A DNA stretch of 64,000 nt from NCBI GenBank assembly GCA_040902105.1, contig JBBDXW010000050.1, positions 1-64,000 on the forward strand, in the 5' to 3' direction. The first letter of the stretch is position 1. Each line of letters starts with the position of its first letter. The position numbers and the translations under genes were made by a program. The notes under the pieces are model-generated. The model did no database searches, was not told where the DNA came from, and saw only the letters and a program-made list of their open reading frames with translations. Origin of the DNA: IDS-8 sp040902105. GTDB lineage: Bacteria > Pseudomonadota > Gammaproteobacteria > Steroidobacterales > Woeseiaceae. Positions 24,057 to 34,021 of the stretch are shown in pieces.

Positions 24057-25865
24057 ATGACTGACTCGAAATCCTCGCCGCCCGCACCGCGCCTTCGTTC
24101 ACGCGCCTGGTTTGACGATCCCGCCAACGCCGACATGACCGCTTTGTACCTGGAGCGCTACATGAATTTCGGCCTGTCGCTGGAGGAACTGCAATCGGGG
24201 AAGCCCATCATCGGCATCGCGCAAACGGGCAGCGACCTGTCCCCTTGCAACCGGCATCACCTCGTGCTTGCGGAACGGGTTCGCGAAGGCGTGCGTGAAG
24301 CCGGCGGCATCGTGCTGGAATTTCCGGTGCACCCCATCCAGGAGACCGGCAAGCGGCCGACGGCGGGGCTCGATCGCAATCTTGCCTATCTCGGTCTCGT
24401 CGAAGTGCTGTTCGGCTATCCGATAGATGGCGTGGTGCTGACGATCGGCTGCGACAAGACCACGCCGGCGTGCCTGATGGCGGCGGCGACCGTGAACCTG
24501 CCTGCGATTGCCCTGTCGGCGGGGCCGATGCTGAACGGCTGGTACAAGGGACAACGCACCGGTTCGGGAACGATCGTCTGGCGCGCGCGCGAACTCCTCG
24601 CCGCGGGCGAAATCGACTACCGGGAATTCGTCAGGCTGGTCGGCTCGTCGGCGCCGTCCACGGGTTACTGCAACACGATGGGTACGGCCACGACGATGAA
24701 CAGCCTGACCGAAGTGCTCGGCATGTCCCTGCCCAAGTCGGCCGCGATCCCCGCGCCGTACCGGGACCGGCAGGAATGCGCATATCTCACCGGCAAACAG
24801 ATCGTCGAGATGGTTGCCGCGGATCGCAAGCCTTCCGACATCCTGACGCGCGAGGCGTTCATCAACGCGATTCGCGTCAACTCCGCGATCGGCGGCTCGA
24901 CCAACGCGCCGATTCATCTGAACGCGCTCGCGCGGCACATCGGCGTCGAGTTAAGCATTGACGACTGGCAGGAATTCGGCCTCGACGTTCCCTTGCTGGT
25001 GAATTTGCAACCGGCCGGTGAGTATCTCGGCGAAGACTATTATCGCGCCGGCGGGGTGACAGCCGTCGTCGCCGAGCTCATGCGCCAGGGTCTCATTGAA
25101 GAATCGGCACTGACGGTAAACGGACGATCGATCGGCGACAATTGCCGTGACACGCGAATAGCAGATGAGAACGTCATTCGCCCCTTCGATCGACCGCTCA
25201 AAGGCAACGGGGGCTTCACCGTGTTGCGGGGCAATCTGTTCGATTCTGCGATCATGAAAACGAGCGTCATTTCAGATGACTTTTGCGCACAGTACCTCTC
25301 GAAGCCCGATGACCCTGAGGCCTTCGAAGGCGTTGCCGTCGTGTTCGAGGGCCCCGAGGACTATCACGCGCGCATCGACGATCCTGCCATTGGTATCGAC
25401 GAACAGACGATACTGGTCATGCGCGGCACGGGCCCGATCGGCTACCCCGGCGCTGCGGAAGTGGTGAACATGCGTCCGCCGGTCGGGCTCATCCGTGCAG
25501 GCATGCATACTCTTCCCTGCATCGGCGACGGCCGGCAGTCCGGCACCTCGGGATCACCGTCAATTCTGAATGCCTCGCCCGAAGCCGCGGCGGGAGGCGG
25601 CCTCGCACTGGTGAAAACGGGCGATCGCCTGCGCATCGACTTGCGGCGCGGCGAAGCGAACATACTCATCAGCGACGAAGAGCTCGAGGCGCGGCGTCGC
25701 ACGCTCGAGGAAGCCGGAGGATTTCCCTACCCGGCCAGCCAGACGCCGTGGCAGGAAATTCAGCGTGCAACCATCGGGCAGGCTGACACCGGAGCGGTCC
25801 TCGAGGGCGCACCGAAGTACCAACGGCTGGCGCAGAAAATCGGCGTGCCGCGTCACAGTCATTGA
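24057..25865 (+). CDS. IlvD/Edd-family sugar-acid dehydratase, probably L-arabonate dehydratase
   Basis: 602 residues of the Fe-S dehydratase family. Cysteines expected to hold the cluster are in [17 protein letters not shown] and [10 protein letters not shown]; the conserved [17 protein letters not shown] and the C-terminal [25 protein letters not shown] blocks are intact. This branch, with three conserved cysteines and a PCNRHH start, is that of L-arabonate/D-xylonate dehydratases rather than IlvD. It would convert L-arabonate to 2-keto-3-deoxy-L-arabonate. It precedes the SMP-30 lactonase by 22 bases, the preceding step. Assignment to arabonate rests on the surrounding pathway genes. Confidence 0.9.
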   Translation: MTDSKSSPPAPRLRSRAWFDDPANADMTALYLERYMNFGLSLEELQSGKPIIGIAQTGSDLSPCNRHHLVLAERVREGVREAGGIVLEFPVHPIQETGKRPTAGLDRNLAYLGLVEVLFGYPIDGVVLTIGCDKTTPACLMAAATVNLPAIALSAGPMLNGWYKGQRTGSGTIVWRARELLAAGEIDYREFVRLVGSSAPSTGYCNTMGTATTMNSLTEVLGMSLPKSAAIPAPYRDRQECAYLTGKQIVEMVAADRKPSDILTREAFINAIRVNSAIGGSTNAPIHLNALARHIGVELSIDDWQEFGLDVPLLVNLQPAGEYLGEDYYRAGGVTAVVAELMRQGLIEESALTVNGRSIGDNCRDTRIADENVIRPFDRPLKGNGGFTVLRGNLFDSAIMKTSVISDDFCAQYLSKPDDPEAFEGVAVVFEGPEDYHARIDDPAIGIDEQTILVMRGTGPIGYPGAAEVVNMRPPVGLIRAGMHTLPCIGDGRQSGTSGSPSILNASPEAAAGGGLALVKTGDRLRIDLRRGEANILISDEELEARRRTLEEAGGFPYPASQTPWQEIQRATIGQADTGAVLEGAPKYQRLAQKIGVPRHSH

Positions 25866-25887
25866 TGCGTGACAGATTCTGTTTCGC

Positions 25888-26747
25888 GTGGCCGGAAATT
25901 TCGAGGTAGTTTGCGATATCCGGTGCTGGCTGGGCGAAGGCCCGGTGTGGTCGGCGCGTGAGAATGCCGTTTACTGGGTGGACATTCTTGCCCCGGCACT
26001 GCATCGGTTTTCGCTGACGGACAGAGCCGTGCGTTCCTGGCCAATGTCCGGGAAAATCGGCTGGGTCGTCGAACGCCGCAATCGCCCCGGTTTCATAGCG
26101 GGTCTGCAAAGCGGCTTCGCGGAACTTACGCTCGACCCCTTCCTGTGCCGCCGTATCGCCGATCCCGAGCCGCACTATCCCGACAATCGCATGAACGATG
26201 CGAAGGTCGATCATCTCGGACGCATCTGGGCGGGTACGATGGATTGCGATGTCCGCACGGCAACGGGCTCGCTCTACTGCCTGGACCGCGACTTCGAAAT
26301 AACGAAGCACGACGGCGATTACCTGGTCGCCAACGGGCCGGCGTTCAGCCCGGCCTGCGACTGCCTTTATCACACGGACACGGGTCGCGGCATCGTGTAC
26401 CGCTTCGAACTGACGCCCGAGGGCGGCATCCGCAACAAGGAAGTGTTCGTCAGGTTTCCTGAAGAATGGGGATCCCCGACGGCATGACGGTCGACGCATC
26501 GGGCGGCATATGGATCGCTCACTGGGGCGGCGGGCGGGTGAGCCGTTTTACGCCGGACGGCAAGCTCGATCGGGACATTCGCTTGCCGGCTTCGCAAATC
26601 AGCAGTTGCGTGTTCGCGGGCGAGAACCTGGATCGCATGTTCGTGACATCGGCCGCGGTGGATCGGCCGGACGAACCGCTCGCAGGAACGCTATTCGAAA
26701 TCGACCCCGGCACTGTGGGGCTTGCACCGAACCTGTTCGACGGTTAG
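25888..26747 (+). pseudogene. SMP-30/gluconolactonase-family sugar lactonase, frameshifted
   Basis: A full-length SMP-30-type beta-propeller is split in two frames. The first (GTG at 25888 to 26487) has IRCWLGEGPVWSA (metal-binding Glu), PHYPDNRMNDAKVDHLGRIWAGTMD and FSPACDCLYHTDT. The second resumes at IPDGMTVDASGGIWIAHW and runs to 26747. One extra G in the GGGG run at 26468-26471 would restore the frame, giving EEWGIPDGMT, a conserved family motif. It should open L-arabino-1,4-lactone to L-arabonate. The break may be a homopolymer sequencing error, as everything else is intact. Confidence 0.8.
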
Positions 26748-26754
26748 CTTCTGT

Positions 26755-26847
26755 TGTAGGAGCCCGGGCAAGGGGGGGNNNNNNNNNNCCATTGCGGGCG
26801 ACCACAATGAACACTGGCAGGGTCGCCCGCAATGGCGGGCTCCTACA
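26755..26847. repeat. REP/BIME-like pair, TGTAGGAGCCCGC type, containing an assembly gap
   Basis: The right half reads GGTCGCCCGCAATGGCGGGC followed by TCCTACA, the same as the right half at 46542-46616. The left half (TGTAGGAGCCCGGG) is disturbed just before ten Ns at 26779-26788, so the repeat probably defeated assembly. It lies where the plus-strand dehydratase-lactonase pair meets the minus-strand arabinose genes. Confidence 0.75.
26779..26788. other. Assembly gap (10 N)
   Basis: Ten undetermined bases inside a REP-like pair; missing length unknown. Confidence 0.98.
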
Positions 26848-27058
26848 AGTCGACGGCGATGACGAAGCCGCCCATCGGTTGTATGGCGATGCTCGTGCGC
26901 TGCCTGCCGCCGATCCGCACACGCTCCTGGCGGAACGACATGTTGCCGTCGCCGCCGTCGGTAATCAGCGTGGCACCACGCGCGCCGATGTCGGGCAGCT
27001 CGATAACGATGTCCCGGGGTGTTCGTTCCGCATTGATTCCGGCGTCCGGCTCGGTCAT
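26843..27058 (-). pseudogene. Short C-terminal tail fragment, possibly of a glycoside hydrolase
   Basis: 71 residues overlapping the GH51 stop by 4 bases. The pattern DIVIELPDIGARGATLITDGG, a short basic strand and a closing PMGGFVIAVDL resembles the last beta-sandwich strands found at the ends of GH97 and alpha-amylase-type enzymes (hydrophobic-strand, DG, GG-F-x-I). The stop codon TAG is supplied by the REP element. It could be the surviving tail of a hydrolase gene or a chance frame; the resemblance is weak. Confidence 0.35.
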
Positions 27059-28626
27059 TCCTCGACTGCAACGACGACGATGGCTTTCGGCGGAATTTCC
27101 ACTACAAGGGCATCGCCGTCGCGGGTCGCTTCAAACGCTTCCGGCTCAATCGCGTTCGGCGAATCGAAGGTGTTGTGCGTGTCCATTTCCGGCGCTGTGA
27201 GAATTCGGCCGGTCGCAGCACGCGCTCTGACGCCCGATATCCTGGTCGACACGGACGCTGCCCGGTCCGGATCGAGGTTCACGAACGCCACATGTATCCG
27301 TCCATCGCCGGCGCGTGCCGCCGAGACGTCGACCGCTGGCAGCACCCAATCGCCGTGTCGATACTCCGGGCTTTCGAACTCTGCCGGCAGCGACGTGGCG
27401 TCCTGGAACGGAATGTACATTTCGAAAACGTAATATGTCGGGGTGAGAATCATCTCCTCGTCGTCCGTGAGTATCATTGCCTGCAACACGTTCACCATCT
27501 GCGCGATCGCACTCATTTGTACGCGATCGGCGTGTCTGTGGAAAATATCCAGAGTCGACGCAGCGACCAGCGCATCGCGCAGCGTGTTCTGCTGCCAGAG
27601 AAATCCCGGGTTCCGGCCGGGCGCGGGGTCGTACCAGGTGCCCCATTCATCGACGTAGAGTCCGACGCGCTTTTCCGGATCGTACTTGTCCATGATCGCC
27701 GAATGTTTCGTGACGAGTTCGTCCATGCGCAGTGCATTCTTGAGGGTCGACGCCCACTGGTCTTCACCGAAACCGGTTGACAGGCCCTTGTTCTCCCACC
27801 GGCCGGGGAATGTGTAGTAATGAATTGAGTACGCATCCATGTGGCGCGTCGCTCGCGACATCATGACTTCGGTCCAGTGGTAATCATCGCTATTCGCGCC
27901 GCCGGCTATCTTCACGGGTTCGTTGTCGCGCGGCGCATCGATGAAGGTCGCGAAGCGGCGATACAGATCCGTGTAGTACTCCGGGCGCATGTCGCCGCCG
28001 CAGCCCCAGTTTTCGTTGCCGACGCCGAAATAGGGCAGGCGCCAGGGTTTGTCGCGGCCGTTCCTGCGGCGGAGCTCCGCGAGTGTCGATTTCGTATCCG
28101 AGGTGATGTACTCGACCCATTCCGCCATTTCCTGCGGGCTGCCTGTGCCGACGTTGCCGGCCACATAGGCATCCGCGCCGAGCAACTCGGCGAAGTCGAG
28201 AAATTCGTGAGTGCCGAACGCGTTCGGCTCTTCGACGCCGCCCCAGGTCGTGTTGATCCTGACGGGACGTTCTCCTCGCGGACCTATGCCGTCACGCCAG
28301 TGGTATTCGTCGGCGAAACAGCCACCCGGCCAGCGGACGAGCGGCACGCGCAGTTTCTTCAGAGCTTCGACGACGTCGTTGCGATAGCCGCGGGTGTGCG
28401 GAATGCCGGAGTCTTCGCCGACCCACACGCCCTCGTAGATGCCGTGCCCGAGATGCTCGGCGAACTGCCCATAGATGTTGCGGTTGATCTTTGCGCCAGG
28501 CCGGTCGGCATGAATCGTTACGGAAACTTCGACGGGATTGCCTGTCTGGGCTTCTGCCCCGAGCGCTGCGGCGATTGACAGGATCGCCGCCAGTGCGAGT
28601 GTCAATAGTCGAACTGCGAAAGTCAT
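27055..28626 (-). CDS. Exported GH51 alpha-L-arabinofuranosidase
   Basis: 523 residues with a signal peptide (LLTLALAAILSIAAALGAEA). The (beta/alpha)8 domain carries IYGQFAEHLG, VRWPGGCFADEYHW, the acid/base Glu205 in GVGNENWG and the nucleophile Glu327 in YVDEWGTWYD, followed by a C-terminal beta-sandwich. It releases L-arabinofuranosyl residues from arabinan, arabinoxylan or arabino-oligosaccharides in the periplasm. It is the last intact gene of the minus-strand arabinose operon, about 85 bases after the sugar dehydrogenase gene. Confidence 0.94.
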   Translation of the reverse strand: MTFAVRLLTLALAAILSIAAALGAEAQTGNPVEVSVTIHADRPGAKINRNIYGQFAEHLGHGIYEGVWVGEDSGIPHTRGYRNDVVEALKKLRVPLVRWPGGCFADEYHWRDGIGPRGERPVRINTTWGGVEEPNAFGTHEFLDFAELLGADAYVAGNVGTGSPQEMAEWVEYITSDTKSTLAELRRRNGRDKPWRLPYFGVGNENWGCGGDMRPEYYTDLYRRFATFIDAPRDNEPVKIAGGANSDDYHWTEVMMSRATRHMDAYSIHYYTFPGRWENKGLSTGFGEDQWASTLKNALRMDELVTKHSAIMDKYDPEKRVGLYVDEWGTWYDPAPGRNPGFLWQQNTLRDALVAASTLDIFHRHADRVQMSAIAQMVNVLQAMILTDDEEMILTPTYYVFEMYIPFQDATSLPAEFESPEYRHGDWVLPAVDVSAARAGDGRIHVAFVNLDPDRAASVSTRISGVRARAATGRILTAPEMDTHNTFDSPNAIEPEAFEATRDGDALVVEIPPKAIVVVAVEE

Positions 28627-28711
28627 GGTCGTTCTCCTTTGTCGAAGTCTTCCTGAACTCGCCGGTTGCGCCGATGCCCTCGTCGATGCGCTCGCCTATG
28701 CGCTCGTGAGG

Positions 28712-29638
28712 CTACTCGACGAACGGCTCTGCAAGCGTCCGCCGGCCGCACATGAATGCATCGGCGACCAGCCGGAATGGCGTTACATCGACATCGATGC
28801 GCCGTCCGCGCACCAGTTGCTCAAATCGCGTGTACAGGGTCGGGTACTCGTTGTCGGGTCTTTCGACGGGCGGTTCGCTGCCCACGCGCATCACGGCGCC
28901 CCCCTTCGACAACAGCAGACGCTCTGCGTCCGTTTCGATGTCGATGTCCCAGCTGGGCGGCCCCGTCTGCAGGAAATCGAGTTCCATGCGCAGCTCCGTG
29001 CCCAGCTCGTTTGTCATATGCAGACTTGCGGCGATCGGTGTTTCGCAGTTCGACGGAAATGCGAGTTCCGCGTCTTTCAGCACCAGCGTGCCGGGGAGGA
29101 TCCGCGAGAGGATGGACAGAGCATTGATGCCGGGATCGAACACGCCAAGTCCGCCGGCTTTCCAGATCCAGGCCTGGCCGGGATGCCAGACGCGCACGTC
29201 TTCCTTCCACGTGACCGTCACGTGCCGTATCCTGCGGTCCGCGAGCCAGCGGCGTGCCGGCTCAACGGCTGCCGCTTCGCGTGAATGCCAGGCAGCGAAC
29301 AGCGCGACCTGTTTCCTTTCGGCAAGACCGATGAGCGCGGCCACTTCGTTCAGGGTCGCGCCGGGCGGTTTCTCGAGCAGCACATGCAGGCCGCGCTCCA
29401 ATGCGTAACGCGCTAAGCGATAGCGAATCTGCGGTGGCGTGCAGATGGCAACCGCGCCGAGGTCCGGCACCGCATCGAGCAGTGCTTCGATAGTCGCGTA
29501 ATTCGGCACGCCCTCGAGCCGCTGATGCGGGCTGGCAGCGGCGACGACTTCAAACGCGCTGTTCTTCGCCAGTGCCGGGACGTGCTGATCCCGCGCAATC
29601 TTGCCCATGCCGATCATCGCGATTCTTATTTTGCTCAT
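28712..29638 (-). CDS. Gfo/Idh/MocA-family sugar 1-dehydrogenase, probably L-arabinose 1-dehydrogenase
   Basis: 308 residues: N-terminal Rossmann fold (AMIGMGKIARDQH), ICTPPQIR, the conserved EKPPGAT, and a substrate domain with AWHSREAAAVEPARRWL, WKEDVRVWHPGQ and GVFDPGINALSI. These blocks are those of bacterial L-arabinose/D-galactose 1-dehydrogenases, which oxidise the sugar to the 1,4-lactone with NAD(P). It sits 7 bases after the AraD1-like gene and starts the non-phosphorylative pathway completed by its neighbours. Confidence 0.88.
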   Translation of the reverse strand: MSKIRIAMIGMGKIARDQHVPALAKNSAFEVVAAASPHQRLEGVPNYATIEALLDAVPDLGAVAICTPPQIRYRLARYALERGLHVLLEKPPGATLNEVAALIGLAERKQVALFAAWHSREAAAVEPARRWLADRRIRHVTVTWKEDVRVWHPGQAWIWKAGGLGVFDPGINALSILSRILPGTLVLKDAELAFPSNCETPIAASLHMTNELGTELRMELDFLQTGPPSWDIDIETDAERLLLSKGGAVMRVGSEPPVERPDNEYPTLYTRFEQLVRGRRIDVDVTPFRLVADAFMCGRRTLAEPFVE

Positions 29639-29645
29639 GGGTTCG

Positions 29646-30635
29646 TTACAGCGTCTGCACTGTTACGTCCGGCGCAGCGATCTTGCCCAGAGGGTTTTGC
29701 AGCGCGAGACTGAAAGGTGGCGCTTCGATCTCGAAGACGTCCCCCACCCGGGTACGAATGCCATCGGCAAAAGACAGCGTTGCGGTGCCGAAGAAGTGCA
29801 CATGCACATCGCCGGGTCGCCGGAACAAGGCGTATTTGAAATGGTGATGTTCGAGATTGGCGATCGCGTGCGACATGTTGGCCTCGCCGGTAAGGAATGG
29901 TTTTTCCCAGATAGTTTCGCCGCCGCGCAGTATGCGGCTGGTGCCGCGAATGTTCTGCGGAATTTCGTCGAGGAGCTCGGGGCCGAGTGCCGCCGGACGC
30001 AGTTTGGAATGCGCGAGCCAGAGATAGTTGCCGCGCTCCGTCACGTGATCGGAAAACTCGTTTGCGAGACAAAAGCCGAGACGCCGGGGACTGCCCGCGT
30101 TGTCGATGATGTAGATTCCCGCAATTTCGGGTTCCTCGCTGCCGTCAAGCGCAAAGGAAGGTGACGGCAACGGCGCGCCGGTTCCGACGACTGCGGAGCC
30201 GTCGCCCTTGTAGAACCATTCCGGCTGGGCGCCGACTACTCCCGCCGCGGGCTTGCCGCCTTCGACACCCATTACGAACATGCGCATCGAGTCGGTCACT
30301 GTTTTCCCGGCCGCTTCCCGGTGCATTTTGTCGCGGCCTTCGGCGGAACCGAGGTGCGTGAGGCCGGTACCGGTCAGATACAGATGCGCGCTGTCGGGAT
30401 GGTCGACAGGCGCCAGCACGTGGCCTGCCTTCAGCTCCTGTGCGAGATCGACAGGATTGTTCGACATTCGCGCTGCAACGGCGGCGCGCAGCGTGGAATT
30501 CGTGTCGAGAGCCATCTGTGCCAGCCGGTAAACTGTGTCCGCGCCGTCGACCCGATGCGCGCGACCGTCGTCGATTACTGCCGCAAGCTGCCGTTCGCCG
30601 GCGGTTGTTCGAAGTTGCACCAGGCGCAGGCTCAC
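29646..30635 (-). CDS. AraD1/FAH-family protein, probable 2-keto-3-deoxypentonate-processing enzyme
   Basis: 329 residues of the fumarylacetoacetate-hydrolase superfamily, AraD1/GguC branch: LYLTGTGLTHLGSAEGRD, KPAAGVVGAQPEWFYKG, the acidic metal ligands in DGSEEPEIA and NEFSDHV, and a C-terminal GDVFEIEAPPF. Members act on 2-keto-3-deoxy sugar acids. Because a 2-oxoglutarate-semialdehyde dehydrogenase gene lies only 9 bases upstream, dehydration of 2-keto-3-deoxy-L-arabonate to that semialdehyde is the likely job; hydrolytic cleavage of a diketo acid is the alternative known for relatives. Family is firm, reaction inferred. Confidence 0.85.
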   Translation of the reverse strand: MSLRLVQLRTTAGERQLAAVIDDGRAHRVDGADTVYRLAQMALDTNSTLRAAVAARMSNNPVDLAQELKAGHVLAPVDHPDSAHLYLTGTGLTHLGSAEGRDKMHREAAGKTVTDSMRMFVMGVEGGKPAAGVVGAQPEWFYKGDGSAVVGTGAPLPSPSFALDGSEEPEIAGIYIIDNAGSPRRLGFCLANEFSDHVTERGNYLWLAHSKLRPAALGPELLDEIPQNIRGTSRILRGGETIWEKPFLTGEANMSHAIANLEHHHFKYALFRRPGDVHVHFFGTATLSFADGIRTRVGDVFEIEAPPFSLALQNPLGKIAAPDVTVQTL

Positions 30636-30644
30636 CCTCGGCGC

Positions 30645-32219
30645 TCAACTGACGCGATACGCGCCGTCGAGGCGATGCGGTCGCTGCGGTGCATTGCGCC
30701 GCAAGGCTTCCGGCAGCAAGGCGTCGGGATAATCCTGATAGCAGACGGGCCGGAGGAATCGTTCTATCGAAAGCGTGCCCACGGAGGTGCTGCGCCCGTC
30801 CGAGGTTGCGGGGAAGGGGCCGCCGTGGACCATCGCGTGCGATACCTCCACGCCGGTCGGCCAGCCGTTCGCAATCAGGCGACCGGCCTTGCGCTCGAGG
30901 ATCGGTACAAGTCGCGCCGCCAGCGCTTCGTCTTCTTCGATGAGGTGCAGCGTTGCCGTGAGCTGCCCTTCGAGATGCTCCAGCACGTCGACGAGTTCCT
31001 TTTCGCCGGCGCAACGGACGATGACGGACGAGGCGCCGAACACTTCGTCCATGACGTCGGGGTACTGCAGCAGAGCTTCGCCGCGCACGGAGAACAGCGC
31101 GCCACGCCCGCAGTTCTTGCCCTGCGGTTCCGCGCCGCGCGCCAGAGCTTCGACGTGCGGATGTTCGAGAAGCCACGCTACGCCCTTCTCGTACGCACCC
31201 TGAATTCCGGCCGTGAGCATCACCGCCGGCGTAACCTGGCCGAGTGCCGAGCGGGCTGAGGAAATGAATCGGTCGAGGTCCGCGCCGTCGAGTGCAATCA
31301 CCAGGCCGGGATTGGTGCAGAACTGGCCGACCCCCAGCGTCATCGAGCCCACGAAGGCCGCGCCAAGCGCTTCGGCTTTGGCGGCCAGCGCGGCAGGAAG
31401 AAGCACCACCGGATTGATGCTGCTCATTTCGGCGTACACCGGGATCGGCTCGGGCCGCTCGCTTGCGATCTTCATCAACGCCCGGCCTCCCGCGCGCGAA
31501 CCGGTAAAACCCACGGCCTTGATCCGCGGGTGGGCGACCAGCGCTCCGCCGAGTGCGTGCGAATTGCCGGACAGCAGTGAGAACACGCCATCTGGCAGAT
31601 TGCACTGCCCGACGGCCGCGATAATTGCCTGTGCCACCAGTTCGCCGGTTCCAGGATGCGCCGAATGACCCTTGACGATAACCGGGCACCCTGCCGCCAG
31701 CGCAGCGGCGGTATCGCCGCCGGCAACGGAGAACGCAAGCGGAAAATTACTCGCGCCGAAGACCGCAACCGGGCCGAGCGCCAGCTTGCGTTGCCGCAGG
31801 TCCGGCCGCGGCAGGGGCTCACGGTCTGGCAGGGCCGGATCGATGCGAATTCCCATCCAGCCGCCTTTGCGCAGCTCGTCGGCAAAAAGGCGCAACTGCC
31901 CGACCGTTCTGCCACGCTCGCCGGTCAGCCGCGTAAGCGGCAGCCCCGACTCCGCACGGCCGCGCTCGGGCAGCTCGTCGCCGAGCGCCATGATCCGGTC
32001 CGCAATGGTCTCAAGGAAGCGCGCGCGGATGGCAGGATCGAGATCGCGATATTCATGAAATGCAGACCACGCCAGCTCGCAGGCCTGATCGACCTCGGAG
32101 AGCCCGGCAGCGCTGAATGCAGGCTCAAGGGCGTCACCCGATGCAGGATCGACGGCGTGAAACGTATCCGCCGTCGCCACCTGACGCGCCCCGATGAAAA
32201 GTTTTCCGGAAACGGGCAT
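30645..32219 (-). CDS. 2-oxoglutarate-semialdehyde dehydrogenase (NADP-type aldehyde dehydrogenase)
   Basis: 524 residues of the aldehyde dehydrogenase superfamily, KGSADH branch: [34 protein letters not shown], the general-base Glu in [10 protein letters not shown] and the nucleophile Cys in [10 protein letters not shown]. The C-terminal [20 protein letters not shown] is typical of this branch. It oxidises 2-oxoglutarate semialdehyde to 2-oxoglutarate, feeding pentose carbon to the TCA cycle. It is the first gene of the minus-strand arabinose operon and divergent from the sugar symporter. Confidence 0.92.
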   Translation of the reverse strand: MPVSGKLFIGARQVATADTFHAVDPASGDALEPAFSAAGLSEVDQACELAWSAFHEYRDLDPAIRARFLETIADRIMALGDELPERGRAESGLPLTRLTGERGRTVGQLRLFADELRKGGWMGIRIDPALPDREPLPRPDLRQRKLALGPVAVFGASNFPLAFSVAGGDTAAALAAGCPVIVKGHSAHPGTGELVAQAIIAAVGQCNLPDGVFSLLSGNSHALGGALVAHPRIKAVGFTGSRAGGRALMKIASERPEPIPVYAEMSSINPVVLLPAALAAKAEALGAAFVGSMTLGVGQFCTNPGLVIALDGADLDRFISSARSALGQVTPAVMLTAGIQGAYEKGVAWLLEHPHVEALARGAEPQGKNCGRGALFSVRGEALLQYPDVMDEVFGASSVIVRCAGEKELVDVLEHLEGQLTATLHLIEEDEALAARLVPILERKAGRLIANGWPTGVEVSHAMVHGGPFPATSDGRSTSVGTLSIERFLRPVCYQDYPDALLPEALRRNAPQRPHRLDGAYRVS

Positions 32220-32253
32220 GGGGGTCCGCTACTATTCTGCTTAGACGAAAATC

Positions 32254-32271
32254 AATAACTCAGACATTATT
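32254..32271. promoter_or_regulatory. Candidate operator between the divergent arabinose operons
   Basis: AATAA-N8-TTATT is a perfect 5-bp inverted repeat in an AT-rich patch centred in the 79-base space between the semialdehyde dehydrogenase and symporter genes. It is a reasonable target for the GntR regulator encoded just beyond the symporter; no experimental basis. Confidence 0.35.
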
Positions 32272-32298
32272 ACACCAATCGAGGGCGAGGCAAGCAAC

Positions 32299-34014
32299 GT
32301 GCAGACTTCTTACATTACCGGGCTCGACTGGTTCGTCATCGTCATTTACTTCGGCGTCATCGGTTTCATCGCCTGGTGGTACGGGCGGAACCAGAAGGAC
32401 AGCGTCGATTATTTCCTGGCCGGGCGGAATGCCGGTTTCATCGCCATAGGCGCCTCGATATTCACGTCGAATATCGGTTCCGAGCACATCGTGGGGCTGG
32501 CGGGACAGGGCGCATCGACCGGCATGGCGATGGCCCACTGGGAACTGCACGCGTGGATACTGATCCTCCTGGCCGGCTTTTTCGTGCCGTTCTACTACAA
32601 GGCAGGCGTGCAGACGATCCCCGAGTTCCTGGAACGCCGCTTCAATGCCCGTGCGCGCGGCATCCTCTCGGTGGTATCGCTGGTTGGTTACGTCTTCACC
32701 AAGGTGAGCGTCACCGTGTATGCGGGCGCCATCGTTTTTCAGACATTGCTGCCCGATACTTTTGGCTCGCCCGACAATGCGTTCTGGGTGGGGGCGTTTA
32801 CGACGGTGATCCTCACGGGTATTTATACCGTCTTCGGCGGCATGCGCGCGATCATGGCAACGGCAACGCCGCAGGCTGTGCTCATTCTGTTCGGTTCATT
32901 CGTCATCACGTGGGTGGGGCTGACGACGCTCGGTGACGGGGCGGGAGTCTCGGCGGGATGGGGCGAACTGGTGACGACCGTGCAGGGGAATAAGGATCAG
33001 TTTGCGCTGTGGCGTCCGTTGAGCGACCCGGACTTTCCCTGGCTCGGCGTGATGATCGCCTCTCCGATCGTCGGTATCTGGTACTGGTGTACCGATCAGT
33101 ACATCGTGCAGCGCGCGCTGTCCGCAAAGGATCTCACAACGGCACGGCGCGGCGCCCTGTTCGGCGGTCTGCTGAAGGTCTGGCCGGTGATGATCTTCCT
33201 GGTTCCCGGCATGATCGGTTGGGCCTTGCATCAGAAAGGCATGATCGAATTGCCGATGAAAATGGTGGACGGCGTATCGGTCATCAATGGCGACACCGTG
33301 TTCCCGACCCTGGTCTCGACGCTTCTGCCGTCCGGGATTCGCGGACTCATCGTTGCGTGCCTGCTTGCGGCGCTCATGAGTTCGCTCGCCTCGCTGTTCA
33401 ATTCGAGCGCGTCGCTGTTCACCGTGGATATCTATGAGAAGTTGCGGCCGGGTAAGCCCGAAAAGCACCTGTTGCTGGTCGGACGCATCGCCACCACGGT
33501 CGTGGTCGGGCTGGGAATGCTGTGGATTCCGGTGATGAAGATGATCTCCGGCGGCGGACTCTATCAGTATCTGCAAAGCGTGCAGGGCTATCTGGCGCCG
33601 CCGATTACCGCGGTATTTCTGCTCGGTCTGTTCTGGAAGCGTCTCAACGGCAGGGGAGCGGTGTGGGCGCTGGTCGGTGGGTTCGTGCTCGGTATGGGCA
33701 AGCTGACCTGCCAGGCGCTGTTCGGCGCCGGCAAGATCGAAAGTCCGGCGATCCTCGCAGCGATCGGCGACTATAATTTCCTGTACGCCACCGGCGTTCT
33801 GTTTGTGGCCAGCGCGGCGCTCATGATTGTCGGTTCGCTGACGAGCGCGCCGCCGCCGAGCGAGAAAACAGATGGCCTGACCTATCGTTCGATACGAGCG
33901 ATGTACGGCGAGGAAATACGCAGCAGCTGGGACGGCTGGAACAAGTTCATGGCGACTCTCATTCTCGTGCTTGTTGCCACGATCTATCTGTACTTCAGTT
34001 TCTGGGTGGAGTGA
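32299..34014 (+). CDS. Sodium/solute symporter (SSS family), probable sugar importer
   Basis: 571 residues with about 14 hydrophobic helices. The sodium/sugar subgroup signatures are present: VDYFLAGRNAGFIAIGASIFTSNIGSEHIVGLAG, FYYKAGVQTIPEFLERRF, YTVFGGMRAIMATATPQ and WYWCTDQYIVQRALSAKD, as in vSGLT-like carriers. GTG is the start codon, in frame with the conserved N-terminus. Position between the arabinose catabolic operon and its GntR regulator makes L-arabinose or an arabino-oligosaccharide the likely cargo. Confidence 0.93.
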   Translation: MQTSYITGLDWFVIVIYFGVIGFIAWWYGRNQKDSVDYFLAGRNAGFIAIGASIFTSNIGSEHIVGLAGQGASTGMAMAHWELHAWILILLAGFFVPFYYKAGVQTIPEFLERRFNARARGILSVVSLVGYVFTKVSVTVYAGAIVFQTLLPDTFGSPDNAFWVGAFTTVILTGIYTVFGGMRAIMATATPQAVLILFGSFVITWVGLTTLGDGAGVSAGWGELVTTVQGNKDQFALWRPLSDPDFPWLGVMIASPIVGIWYWCTDQYIVQRALSAKDLTTARRGALFGGLLKVWPVMIFLVPGMIGWALHQKGMIELPMKMVDGVSVINGDTVFPTLVSTLLPSGIRGLIVACLLAALMSSLASLFNSSASLFTVDIYEKLRPGKPEKHLLLVGRIATTVVVGLGMLWIPVMKMISGGGLYQYLQSVQGYLAPPITAVFLLGLFWKRLNGRGAVWALVGGFVLGMGKLTCQALFGAGKIESPAILAAIGDYNFLYATGVLFVASAALMIVGSLTSAPPPSEKTDGLTYRSIRAMYGEEIRSSWDGWNKFMATLILVLVATIYLYFSFWVE

Positions 34015-34021
34015 TGCGTGG

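Noticed and set aside
30145..31689. 514-residue minus-strand frame across two arabinose genes
   Set aside because: Crosses the boundary of the FAH and semialdehyde dehydrogenase genes in another frame; arginine-rich shadow.
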